From: Pseudacidovorax sp. NFM-22 | GTDB taxonomy: Bacteria; Pseudomonadota; Gammaproteobacteria; Burkholderiales; Burkholderiaceae_C | Assembly (NCBI RefSeq): GCF_021401245.1 | Contig: NZ_JACBFY010000014.1 | Coordinates: forward strand, 21,273-85,272 | Direction of reading: 5' to 3' | DNA length: 64,000 nt | In this document: positions 1 to 7,986 of the stretch, in pieces | Position numbering within the stretch: the stretch's first letter is position 1 | Layout of the letters: every line of letters starts with the position of its first letter | Program-made: the position numbers and the translations under genes | The notes under the pieces: generated by a model | Told to the model about the DNA's origin: nothing | Seen by the model: only the letters and a program-made list of their open reading frames with translations | Databases searched by the model: none

Positions 1-652
1 GCGCGGCGAGCTCCACGCCCCGCGGCTCGGGGCGGAGCCGCCCAGGGCCGCGCCGCAGACTCGTGCGCACGAGCGCGGCGAGCGCGCCATGCACCCGGGT
101 GTCCGCCTCACCCGGTTGCCGGCCGAGCGCACCTGGCGCGCCGATGGGCGGCTGCTGCCCACGCTCTTCGACCGGCTGCGCGACGACGCGCCCGGGCGTG
201 CTGCCGGCGCGGGCGGCGAGCACGGCCTCAGGCCCGCCCAGTTGCGCGACATCGTGCAGCGCGACCTCGGCTACCTGCTCAACACCACCAATGTCGAAGA
301 CCTGATCGACCGGCGGCGCCATGAGGCCGCCGCGTCGTCCACCCTCAACTTCGGTGTGCCCGCATTGGCGGGCGGCTATGCGTCCGAGCGGCGCTGGGCC
401 GACATCGAACGGATCATCCGCCGTGCGATCGCCGACTACGAACCGCGCCTGATCCCGCAGACAGTGCAGGTCCGGCCGCTGCTGACCGACGAGGCCCGGG
501 ATGCCTACAACGTGCTGCTGTTCGAGATCCACGCCATGATCGATTGCAAGCCCTTTCCGCTGGAGCTGACCGTGCGCAGCTCGCTCGATCTCGAGAACAG
601 CCGGATCGCCGTGCGGCCGGCGGCCCCCGCCCTGGACACCCGGCACCCATGA
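1..652 (+). CDS. tssE: Type VI secretion baseplate subunit TssE (start uncertain, possibly partial)
   Basis: TssE is the gp25-like wedge protein of the T6SS baseplate. It joins TssF and TssG under the contractile sheath in the cytoplasm. From the ATG at 89 the protein has 187 residues. A gp25-type core spans about residues 48-165, with the typical DLGYLLNTTN stretch near 60-68, the STLNFG segment near 84-89 and the DYEPRL motif near 117-121. The reading frame is open upstream to the window edge, so the gene may begin before base 1; the 89 ATG has no clear ribosome binding site. tssF follows after 29 bases, the usual order. Family identity is firm; the 5' end is not. Confidence 0.88.
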   Translation, partial: RGELHAPRLGAEPPRAAPQTRAHERGERAMHPGVRLTRLPAERTWRADGRLLPTLFDRLRDDAPGRAAGAGGEHGLRPAQLRDIVQRDLGYLLNTTNVEDLIDRRRHEAAASSTLNFGVPALAGGYASERRWADIERIIRRAIADYEPRLIPQTVQVRPLLTDEARDAYNVLLFEIHAMIDCKPFPLELTVRSSLDLENSRIAVRPAAPALDTRHP

Positions 653-681
653 CGGCCACCTGCTGCGTGGCGTGAGGAACC

Positions 682-2562
682 ATGGATCCCCAACTGCTCG
701 ATTACTACAACCGGGAACTGGTCTACATGCGGGAAACGGCGCGCGAATTCGCGGCGTCGCATCCCAGGATCGCAGGCCGGCTCGGCATGCTCGGCATCGA
801 GGTGGCCGATCCCTATGTGGAGCGCTTGATCGAAGCCTTCTGCTTCATGTCGGCGCGCATGCAGATCAAGCTGGACGCCGAGTTCCCGCGCTTCACCCAG
901 CGGCTGCTGGAGGTGCTCTACCCCAACTATCTGGCGCCCACGCCGTCGATGGCGGTCGCACAACTCCACCCCAACTACCAGGAGGGCGATCTTGCGCGTG
1001 GCTTCGTGGTGCCCCGGGGCACGGCCTTTCACGGACAGGTGCCGGCCGGTGAGGAGACGCCTTGCGAGTTCCGGTCCGGCCAGGATGTCACGCTCTGGCC
1101 GATCGAGATCGTGGATGCCCGGCTCACGGGCGCTCCACCGGATCTGCCCGGCCTGGAGCGGCATCTGCCGGCCCATGTGCAGGTGGCCGGTGCGCTCCGA
1201 CTGCGCCTGAGGACGGCGGGCGATCTGCGCTTCCAGGACCTGGCGGGCTTCGACAGCCTGCCGGTGTACCTGTGCGGCGACCCGTCGGTCGCATCGCATG
1301 TGTTCGAGCTGCTGCACACGTCGGCCGTGGCGTCGTTCACCGGGCCGCCGGGCCAGTTGCTGGTGCGGCCCCATGCGGTCACGTCCCAGGCCCTGGTCCA
1401 CCATGGGCTGGAGCCGGGACAGGGCCTGCTGCCGCTCGAATGGCGCAGCTTCCACGGCCACAACCTGCTGCACGAGTATTTCGCCTGTCCGGAGCGCTTC
1501 TACTTCTTCTCGCTGGCGGGGCTCGGGCCGGGCGTGAGGCAAGTGGCGCACAACGAGCTGGAGATCGTCGTGCTGCTGAGCCGGCCGCCCGGCGCGCTGG
1601 CGGCCGTGGTGGACAAGGGGCAGTTCGCGCTCTTCTGCACGCCGGTGGCCAACCTCTTCGAGCGCCGCACCGACCGGCTCGAGATGAATGCCGCCCAGCC
1701 CGAGTTCCATGTGGTGCCCGATCGCTCGCGGCCGCTGGATTTCGAGGTCTACGCCATCCGGTCCGTCGAAGGCCACCAGGCCCGCACCACGGCCGGTGTG
1801 GAGTTCCGGCCGCTCTACCAGAGCCTCAACGAGGACGAAGGCAACCATGGCCGCTATTTCAGCGTCCGCCGCGAGGCGCGCACCGCGTCGGACACGGCGC
1901 GCCGCTACGGCACGCGCACCCCTTACGTCGGCACCGAGGTGTTCATCTCGCTCGTCGACCAGAACGAGGCGCCCTATCCCGAGGCCATCCGCTACCTGTC
2001 GCTGCGGGCGCTGCTCACCAACCGCGACCTGCCGGCGCTCATGCCGCGCAACGGCCGCACGGATCTGCGCGTGGCCGATTCGATTCCGGTGGAGGCGGTG
2101 GGGTTGATCCGCCCGCCCAGCCTGCCCAAGCCGCCGTTCGCGGAGCGCGAGTTCGCGTGGCGGCTGGTGCGGCAGCTCAACTTCAACCACCTGCCGCTGG
2201 CGGACATCGGCCATCGTCCGGGGGCGCAGGGCCTGCGGGACCTGCTGCGGCTGTTCGTGAACGGCGCGGACGAGTCGCAGCTGCGCCAGATCGACAGCCT
2301 GGTGGGCTCGCGCATCGAGCCCGTGACCCGCCGCCTGCCCGGCAGCGGTCCGCTGGTGTACGGGCGTGGCGTGCAGTGCACCCTGACCGTGGACGAGCAG
2401 GGCTTCTCGGGCGCCAGCCCCTACCTGTTCGGGCTGGTGCTGGAGCAGTACCTGGCGCGGCACGTCAGCATCAACGTCTTCACGCAGACCCGTCTGGAGT
2501 CGATGCAGCGCGGCCTGGTGGCTCAGTGGCCGGTGCGCATGGGCGGCCGCGGCATCGTCTAG
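682..2562 (+). CDS. tssF: Type VI secretion baseplate subunit TssF
   Basis: TssF (VasA/ImpG family) is the largest wedge component of the T6SS baseplate and forms a TssF2-TssG heterotrimer. The 626-residue length fits the family. The N-terminus is diagnostic: MDPQLLDYYNRELVYMRE, then a stretch describing the RLIEAFCFMSARMQIKLD helix and the FPRFTQRLLEVLYPNY motif (about residues 62-91). A GAGGA ribosome binding site lies just upstream of the ATG. The gene sits between tssE and tssG, with only 4 bases before tssG, so the three are probably co-translated. Assignment is by recognised family motifs and order. Confidence 0.96.
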   Translation: MDPQLLDYYNRELVYMRETAREFAASHPRIAGRLGMLGIEVADPYVERLIEAFCFMSARMQIKLDAEFPRFTQRLLEVLYPNYLAPTPSMAVAQLHPNYQEGDLARGFVVPRGTAFHGQVPAGEETPCEFRSGQDVTLWPIEIVDARLTGAPPDLPGLERHLPAHVQVAGALRLRLRTAGDLRFQDLAGFDSLPVYLCGDPSVASHVFELLHTSAVASFTGPPGQLLVRPHAVTSQALVHHGLEPGQGLLPLEWRSFHGHNLLHEYFACPERFYFFSLAGLGPGVRQVAHNELEIVVLLSRPPGALAAVVDKGQFALFCTPVANLFERRTDRLEMNAAQPEFHVVPDRSRPLDFEVYAIRSVEGHQARTTAGVEFRPLYQSLNEDEGNHGRYFSVRREARTASDTARRYGTRTPYVGTEVFISLVDQNEAPYPEAIRYLSLRALLTNRDLPALMPRNGRTDLRVADSIPVEAVGLIRPPSLPKPPFAEREFAWRLVRQLNFNHLPLADIGHRPGAQGLRDLLRLFVNGADESQLRQIDSLVGSRIEPVTRRLPGSGPLVYGRGVQCTLTVDEQGFSGASPYLFGLVLEQYLARHVSINVFTQTRLESMQRGLVAQWPVRMGGRGIV

Positions 2563-2566
2563 GCAC

Positions 2567-3769
2567 ATGGCTGAAGCGACCGACCCGGAGCCGGCAGCCG
2601 GCATGGGACAGCAACCCGCCGCGGCCCGTGCCCATGCCTTGCTGGAGGCCCTGAGCCGCCAGCCCTGGAAGTTCGGCTTCCTGCCGCTGCTTCGGCGCCT
2701 GGGTGCCCTGCATCCGGCGCTGCCCCGCATCGGCCATGCGCAACGGCCACAGCAGGAGCCAGTGCGGCTGGGCCAGCGCGCCTCGCTGGCCTTTGCGCCG
2801 CGCGAGATCGCCGAAGCGGTGCTGCCGACACGCGCCACGGCCGCGCCCTATGCGGGCGCCCATCCGCGACGGGGCAACAACCCGGCGCTGCCCGCCGTGC
2901 GTGTCTTCGGCCTGGGCCTGCTGGGGCCCAACGGTCCGCTGCCCCTGCACTACACCGAGATCGTGCGCGAGCGCTGGGAGAACCTCGGCGACCCAACGCT
3001 GGCGGACTTCCTCGACCTGTTCCACCACCGTTACCTGAGCCTGGTCTACCGCGCCTGGGCCGAAGGGCAGTCGGCGGCCGGGCTCGACCGGCCGGACGAC
3101 GAGCGCTTCAGCCGGTACGTGGCGTGGCTCACCGGGCATGAGCTGGGCGAGATCCAGGAGGGGCCGCTGCCCGTGCATGCCCGGCTCTCGGCCGCCCCGC
3201 ACCTGGCCGGTGGCACCCGCCACCCGGCGGGGCTGGCGGCGACCCTGGCCCACTTCTTCAAGGTGCATGTCGAGCTCCAGGAGTTCGTGATGCACTGGAT
3301 CGACATCGAGAAGCCGGACTGCAGCCGGCTCGGCCAGGCCAACGAGGCCGCACTGCTGGGCCAGGGCGCCATCGCTGGCGAGAAAGTGCCCGACCGCCAG
3401 AACAAGTTCCGGCTGGTGATCGGCCCCCTGTCGTTGCAGCAGTACCTGCGCTTCACGCCGGGAGGGGCCGACCTGCCGGTGCTGATCGCGTGGGTGCGCG
3501 GCTTCGTCGGCTTCGAGTTCGCCTGGGAGGTCGAGCTGCGCGTCCTGCGCGACAGCGCGCCGCCCGCCCGGCTGGAAGACGGCGAGCGCCTCGGCTGGAC
3601 GACCTGGCTGGGCCTTGCCGGCATGCCCGCGCCGTCGGCCGGCGCGGCCGGTCCCGACCATGACGCCGCCCCGCCGCGCGGCCGGCCACGCGCGGCATCC
3701 CGTGCCGGGCCCGAGAAGGACTACGCCGTGGGAATGATCTTCGAGCCCGAACGCTATCTCCCGGCCTGA
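2567..3769 (+). CDS. tssG: Type VI secretion baseplate subunit TssG
   Basis: TssG (VasB/ImpH family) completes the T6SS baseplate wedge with TssE and TssF. The 400-residue protein has the family start region (ALSRQPWKFGFLPLLRRLGAL, residues about 29-48), the conserved FGLGLLGPNGPLPLHYTE segment near 111-128 and the FRLVIGPLSLQQYLRFTPGG segment near 280-300. The C-terminal 40 residues are Ala/Pro/Arg-rich and probably disordered. The start ATG lies 4 bases after the tssF stop. The protein is cytoplasmic, with no signal peptide or membrane segment seen. Confidence 0.95.
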   Translation: MAEATDPEPAAGMGQQPAAARAHALLEALSRQPWKFGFLPLLRRLGALHPALPRIGHAQRPQQEPVRLGQRASLAFAPREIAEAVLPTRATAAPYAGAHPRRGNNPALPAVRVFGLGLLGPNGPLPLHYTEIVRERWENLGDPTLADFLDLFHHRYLSLVYRAWAEGQSAAGLDRPDDERFSRYVAWLTGHELGEIQEGPLPVHARLSAAPHLAGGTRHPAGLAATLAHFFKVHVELQEFVMHWIDIEKPDCSRLGQANEAALLGQGAIAGEKVPDRQNKFRLVIGPLSLQQYLRFTPGGADLPVLIAWVRGFVGFEFAWEVELRVLRDSAPPARLEDGERLGWTTWLGLAGMPAPSAGAAGPDHDAAPPRGRPRAASRAGPEKDYAVGMIFEPERYLPA

Positions 3770-3808
3770 CCGACGCCGCCTCATTTCCCCGTTCTTCCGT
3801 TCCTTCCC

Positions 3809-4888
3809 ATGACCCTCGCCGTCCCCCACTCCGCGCCGCTGGCCGGGGCTCGCCACGCCCTCGGCGCCTCGGCCGACTGGCTGCTGCCCGTCAGCGACAT
3901 CGAACCCTGCGGTCCCAACCTGGAGTACGACCCGGAGTACGCCATGCTCTGGACGCGCCTGCAGCCGCGGGGCGAGGCGCAGTACGGCAGCTTCGTCGAC
4001 ACGCCCGAAGGCCCCAACTGGGCCGAGGTCGAGCGCGATTGCCGCCGGCTGCTGCTGCGCACCAAGGACCTGCACCTGATCATCTGCCTCACCCGCGCAC
4101 GCACCCGCCTGGGCCAGGCGGCGGGGCTGCTGCAGGGCCTGGACATGCTGGTGCAGTCCCTGCGTGCCTGGCCCGACACGATCCATCCGCAGCCGGTCAT
4201 CGACGGCGAGGCCGAGCCGGCGGTGCGCGCCAATGCGCTGGCGGCACTGGCCGATCCAGAGGGCCTGGTGGGCGACGTGCGCGAGATCGCGCTCGACACC
4301 GGGGCCGGCGTGCGCCTGACCGTGCGCGATGTGGAGCGAGCCCTGGCGGTGCCGCGGCCCGAGGATGCACGGTCGCCGGAGTCGGTGCGCCGACAGCTGA
4401 CCGCGCTGCGCGGGGCGGCCGTGGGCGATCCCGACGTGCCGGTGCACCAGCTGGCCGCCGCCTGCCGCCATGTGCAGACCATCGCGGCCTGGTGCCGCAG
4501 CCATCTGGGCGATCAGGCGCCCGACCTCCTGCCCCTGCAGCGCATGCTGGCGCTCTTCGTGCCCGCGGCCGATGAACTCGACGCCATGACCGCCGTGCCG
4601 CCTTCGCCGGCGGCGACGTCGACGCCCGCCGTGGTGGACCTGCGCCGACCGCCGCTGGCCGCGGGCCTGCGACCGGTCACGCGCGACGATGCGCTCGCCG
4701 CCATCCGCCAGGTGCGCGACTGGTTCGAGCTGCATGAACCCAGCAGCCCCGTCTCGGCACTGCTGCGGCAGGCGGAGCGCATGGTGGGGCGGCGCTTCAG
4801 CGAAGTGGCCGACTGGGTGCCGCTGGACCTGCTGCGCCAGTGGGAGGCCGCCGCTGAACACGAGACGTCACGGGGAGGCCGGCCATGA
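3809..4888 (+). CDS. tssA: Type VI secretion system protein TssA
   Basis: TssA proteins prime baseplate assembly and sheath polymerisation. The N-terminal ImpA domain (about residues 22-140) is evident from DWLLPVSDIEPCGPNLEYDP and the later RAWPDTIHPQPVIDG motif. The middle is variable and Ala/Pro-rich. The C-terminal segment (about 290-350), with SPVSALLRQAERMVGRRFSEV, is the typical closing domain of the class. Length is 359 residues. The stop codon overlaps the next start by four bases (ATGA), so the downstream membrane protein is translationally coupled. No strong ribosome binding site is visible before the 3809 ATG. Confidence 0.92.
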   Translation: MTLAVPHSAPLAGARHALGASADWLLPVSDIEPCGPNLEYDPEYAMLWTRLQPRGEAQYGSFVDTPEGPNWAEVERDCRRLLLRTKDLHLIICLTRARTRLGQAAGLLQGLDMLVQSLRAWPDTIHPQPVIDGEAEPAVRANALAALADPEGLVGDVREIALDTGAGVRLTVRDVERALAVPRPEDARSPESVRRQLTALRGAAVGDPDVPVHQLAAACRHVQTIAAWCRSHLGDQAPDLLPLQRMLALFVPAADELDAMTAVPPSPAATSTPAVVDLRRPPLAAGLRPVTRDDALAAIRQVRDWFELHEPSSPVSALLRQAERMVGRRFSEVADWVPLDLLRQWEAAAEHETSRGGRP

Positions 4889-5460
4889 ACCTCGACGAAG
4901 GCGTCATCATCGCCCTGGGCTTGCTGCTGACCGGTGCCGGCGGCGCGCTGGGGGCGGCGCTCGCCCTGGCCGTCTTCTGGCGGAAGCTGCAGGCGGGTGC
5001 CGCACGCATGGTGGAAGAGCGCCTCGCCGCGCAGATCGCCGCCCTGCGCCAGGAGCAGCAACGCCTGCCGCAGAGCGTGCAGCAGGCCCTTCAGGTCGAA
5101 CTGGAGTTCCATGCGCGCGAACAGGCGGAGCGCGATGCGCACCATGCGGCCGAGTTGCGTGAGGTGCTGCGCGGCGCCCTGGCCGCCTATGGCTGGATGC
5201 CCGCCCCGCCAATGCCCCCCGCGCCCGCACCGGCGTCCGTCGCCCCCGCATGGCCGCCCACCGCCGGCCCCGGCGTGGCGCCGCCGCTCGGGCCGGCCAG
5301 TGCCGGGCCGGCCGCGGCTGATGGTGCGCAGGCCCCGCGCGCACTGCCGCACTTGAGCGACGCGGAGATCGACGCCCTGCCTGCCGACCTCCCACCGCCC
5401 TCGCGGCGCGTGAAGCCGCCGCTGCGGCCCCCGGCCGGTCTGCCGGTGAAGCGGCTCTGA
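4885..5460 (+). CDS. Small membrane/coiled-coil/proline-rich protein, T6SS-linked, unknown function
   Basis: I do not recognise this family. Residues 7-31 form one clear transmembrane helix. Residues about 35-95 are charged and helical (many Arg, Glu, Gln, Ala), likely a coiled coil. The remaining half is Ala/Pro-rich and ends in a basic tail. The predicted topology is a single-span protein with a long soluble C-terminal arm. Its ATG overlaps the tssA stop by four bases, so it is made together with TssA and probably acts with the T6SS. It is the last gene of the locus here, and the next gene is convergent. A real gene is likely from the overlap and the composition; the role is unknown. Confidence 0.72.
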   Translation: MNLDEGVIIALGLLLTGAGGALGAALALAVFWRKLQAGAARMVEERLAAQIAALRQEQQRLPQSVQQALQVELEFHAREQAERDAHHAAELREVLRGALAAYGWMPAPPMPPAPAPASVAPAWPPTAGPGVAPPLGPASAGPAAADGAQAPRALPHLSDAEIDALPADLPPPSRRVKPPLRPPAGLPVKRL

Positions 5461-5518
5461 GCCCGCTCTGCGCCGCGGCCCGGCTTCCGTCAGGATCGGC
5501 CGGTGCGGACGTCGTGGC

Positions 5519-7528
5519 TCAGTGCCCGATGCCGGGCACCGGCCGCGTGCGATAGAACTGCATCGGCACCGCCTCCATCTCCTTGCGGTGCTGCTGCAGC
5601 ACCGAGCGCTTCATGCGGCCCACCACGTGCATCTCGCAGGGCTTGCAGTCGAAGCGCAGGGTGAGCTTCTCCTTGCCGTTGACCAGGTGCAGCGGCTCGG
5701 CCTTGATGGTGCCCTTGACGCCGATCACGCCCTTGGCCTGCTTGGGGCACAGGCTCAGCGAGAAGCGAACGCAGTGCTTGGTGATCATCAGGCTGACCTC
5801 GCCTTCCTCTTCCTGGCTTTCGTAGGCGGCGTCGATCACCTTCACGCCGTGGCGGGCGTAGAAGTCGTGGGCCTTCTGGTTGAAGACGTTGGCCAGGTAG
5901 CTCAGCGAATCGTCGGGGTAGGGCACGGGCGGCTCCACCGGCTGGGCGCGCGGCAGACGCTGGAAGCCCACGGCGCGCGCCGACTCCAGCGCCTCCGTCG
6001 CCTCGCGCCGCAGCGCGTTGAGCTGAGAGGCCGGCACGAACCACGGCTGCGACAGCGCCAGCTGCAGGTCGATGAGTTCGAACACGGTGTTGCCGAAGCG
6101 GCCCAACTGGTCGCGCAGGCTGGCCTCGGCCTTGGCGGCATCGCTGGCGGGCTCGTGCGGCAGCGTGAGGTCGGCCGCGCCGACGAAGCCGTCCTCGTCG
6201 GTCAGCGTCAGCGCCAAGCCCTCGGGCGTCTCGGCCAGGTGCGCCCACAGGCCGATGCGGCGTTCGCTCGACTTCTTGTCGAGCATGCGCACCCAGTCCA
6301 TGTCGCGGTTGCGGTTGAGCTCGGTGCCGCGGCGCAGGTCCTTGAAGCCCTCCATCGGGTCCTTGGGGAACACGCGCCACTTGCCAGCGCCCGGCTTGCC
6401 CACTGACTCGGCGCGGTTGATGGCCACGCCCACCAGCTCGCGCTGCAGGTCGTAGTAGCACAGGCCGTCGCCGTTGTGCAGCACGGCGGCGTGGTCGGCG
6501 GTCTCCAGCTCGAACCAGTTGGGGCCCGTCTGCGTGACCCAGCCGATCGCGCGGCCGGGGTTCTTGGGCGTGTCGAAGGCGCCGATGTCCTGCTTCCGGC
6601 CGTTGACGAAGTAGTCGGTGAACTCGCGGTTGAAGTTCTGTTCCGGGTCCGGGTCGAAGAAGAAGCGGGTGCTGCCGCTGGACGCGCGGGCCAGCGGCGC
6701 GGCGCCGCCTTCGCGCTCCTCGACGATCCCGTCCAGCAGCCGGCGATAGTGGGCCGTGATGTTCTTGACGTAGGCCATGTCCTTGTAGCGGCCTTCGATC
6801 TTGAAGCTGCGCACGCCGGCGTCGATCAGCACCCGCAGGTTGTCGGACTGGTTGTTGTCCTTCATCGACAGCACATGCTTGTCGTGCGCCACGAAGCGGC
6901 CCGCGTCGTCGATCACCTGGTAGGGCAGGCGGCAGGCCTGCGAGCAGTCGCCGCGGTTGGCGCTGCGGCCGGTGTGGGCATGGCTGATGTAGCACTGGCC
7001 GCTGTAGGCCACGCAAAGCGCCCCGTGGATGAAGAACTCGATGGTGCAGCGGCTGGGGTCGGTGGCGGCGCGCACGGCGGCGATCTGCTGTACCGTCAGC
7101 TCGCGCGCCAGCACGATCTGCGACAGGCCGGCGTCCTGCAGGAAGCGCGCCTTCTCGGGCGTGCGGATGTCGGTCTGGGTGCTGGCGTGCAGCTGGATGG
7201 GCGGCAGGTCCAGCTCCAGCAGGCCCATGTCCTGGATGATCAGCGCATCGGCCCCGGCCTCGTACACCTGCCAGGCCATGCGGCGCGCGGCTTCGAGCTC
7301 GTCGTCGCGCAGGATGGTGTTGAGCGTGATGAAGATGCGGCTGCCGAAGCGGTGCGCATGGCGGATCAGCCGCTCCAGCCCTTGCATGTCGTTGCCCGCG
7401 CCGGCCCGTGCGCCGAAGGCCGGGCCGCCGATGTAGACGGCATCGGCGCCATGGTTGATGGCCTCGATGCCGATGTCGGCGTCGCGGGCAGGGGAGAGCA
7501 GTTCGAGCTGGTGGGGCAGGAGCGACAT
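5519..7528 (-). CDS. rlhA: U32 family protein, 23S rRNA C2501 hydroxylation type (RlhA-like)
   Basis: U32 proteins are Fe-S dependent and modify RNA or cofactors rather than degrade collagen. The long form of about 650-670 residues matches Escherichia coli RlhA (YdcP), needed for 5-hydroxycytidine at 23S rRNA position 2501. The shorter TrhP/YegQ form is about 450. Here the protein has 669 residues. The U32 signature is present at about 164-179 (E, G169, C172, G177, C179), with further cysteines in GDCSQAC just after. A C-terminal extension of about 250 residues corresponds to the DUF3656/collagenase-like part. The gene is convergent with the T6SS end. The exact modification target is inferred from family and length. 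Confidence 0.85.
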   Translation of the reverse strand: MSLLPHQLELLSPARDADIGIEAINHGADAVYIGGPAFGARAGAGNDMQGLERLIRHAHRFGSRIFITLNTILRDDELEAARRMAWQVYEAGADALIIQDMGLLELDLPPIQLHASTQTDIRTPEKARFLQDAGLSQIVLARELTVQQIAAVRAATDPSRCTIEFFIHGALCVAYSGQCYISHAHTGRSANRGDCSQACRLPYQVIDDAGRFVAHDKHVLSMKDNNQSDNLRVLIDAGVRSFKIEGRYKDMAYVKNITAHYRRLLDGIVEEREGGAAPLARASSGSTRFFFDPDPEQNFNREFTDYFVNGRKQDIGAFDTPKNPGRAIGWVTQTGPNWFELETADHAAVLHNGDGLCYYDLQRELVGVAINRAESVGKPGAGKWRVFPKDPMEGFKDLRRGTELNRNRDMDWVRMLDKKSSERRIGLWAHLAETPEGLALTLTDEDGFVGAADLTLPHEPASDAAKAEASLRDQLGRFGNTVFELIDLQLALSQPWFVPASQLNALRREATEALESARAVGFQRLPRAQPVEPPVPYPDDSLSYLANVFNQKAHDFYARHGVKVIDAAYESQEEEGEVSLMITKHCVRFSLSLCPKQAKGVIGVKGTIKAEPLHLVNGKEKLTLRFDCKPCEMHVVGRMKRSVLQQHRKEMEAVPMQFYRTRPVPGIGH

Positions 7529-7606
7529 GGTGGCCGCGGATTATCCCCGTGGGCGTGCCGTGGGGCACGGCTGGAAACGCGCTGGACCTGATCGCCATGC
7601 CTGGTC

Positions 7607-7640
7607 TTGCTCCCTCTCCCGCAAGGGGAGAGGGGAGCAA
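7607..7640. repeat. REP-like extragenic hairpin
   Basis: A near-perfect inverted repeat has arms TTGCTCCCTCTCCC and GGGGAGAGGGGAGCAA around a GCAA tetraloop. It lies between the DUF2164 gene (stop 7656) and the start of the rlhA-type gene, both on the minus strand. Its C/G-only arms resemble the hairpin at 41462-41482, suggesting one dispersed extragenic family. It could also act as a processing or termination hairpin, but there is no T-run. Confidence 0.6.
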
Positions 7641-7655
7641 AGCCCGGCGGCCGAT

Positions 7656-7925
7656 TTACTTGCGCCTGGCCTTGCCCTGCTTCTGCCAGTAGGTGAACGG
7701 GTCCTCGTGCACCTCCAGGTCGATCTCGGCCACGCGCTGGGCGAGGCGCTCCTGCACCTCGGCCACCGCCTGGTTGTAGACCAGCGGACCGATCTCCTCC
7801 AGGAAGAAGTTGAGCAGGGCGCCAGCGGCGATGTTGCCGATGCGCTCCTCCATGTTCTCGGCGAAGTAGCGCTCGATGGAGGCCACGGCCTGCTGGCGCT
7901 GGTCCCGTTCGATCTCGATGGTCAT
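7656..7925 (-). CDS. DUF2164 family protein
   Basis: This 89-residue cytoplasmic protein matches the DUF2164 pattern: an N-terminal helix-rich region, a central GALLNFFLEEIGPLVYNQAV segment (about 36-55) and a C-terminal DPFTYWQKQ motif before a basic tail. The function of the family is not known. The ATG at 7925 has no strong ribosome binding site. The gene lies between the alpha-2-macroglobulin gene (upstream on this strand, 61-base gap) and rlhA. There is no operon evidence beyond shared strand. Confidence 0.85.
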   Translation of the reverse strand: MTIEIERDQRQQAVASIERYFAENMEERIGNIAAGALLNFFLEEIGPLVYNQAVAEVQERLAQRVAEIDLEVHEDPFTYWQKQGKARRK

Positions 7926-7986
7926 TCAAAAGCCTCCGCGCTGGCGCGCTACGGTGCGAGCGCCCTTCGGAGGGGCCGGGGGGCGC

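Noticed and set aside
505..2838. Long antisense frame across tssF
   Set aside because: tssF is certain from family motifs; the antisense reading has no recognisable feature.
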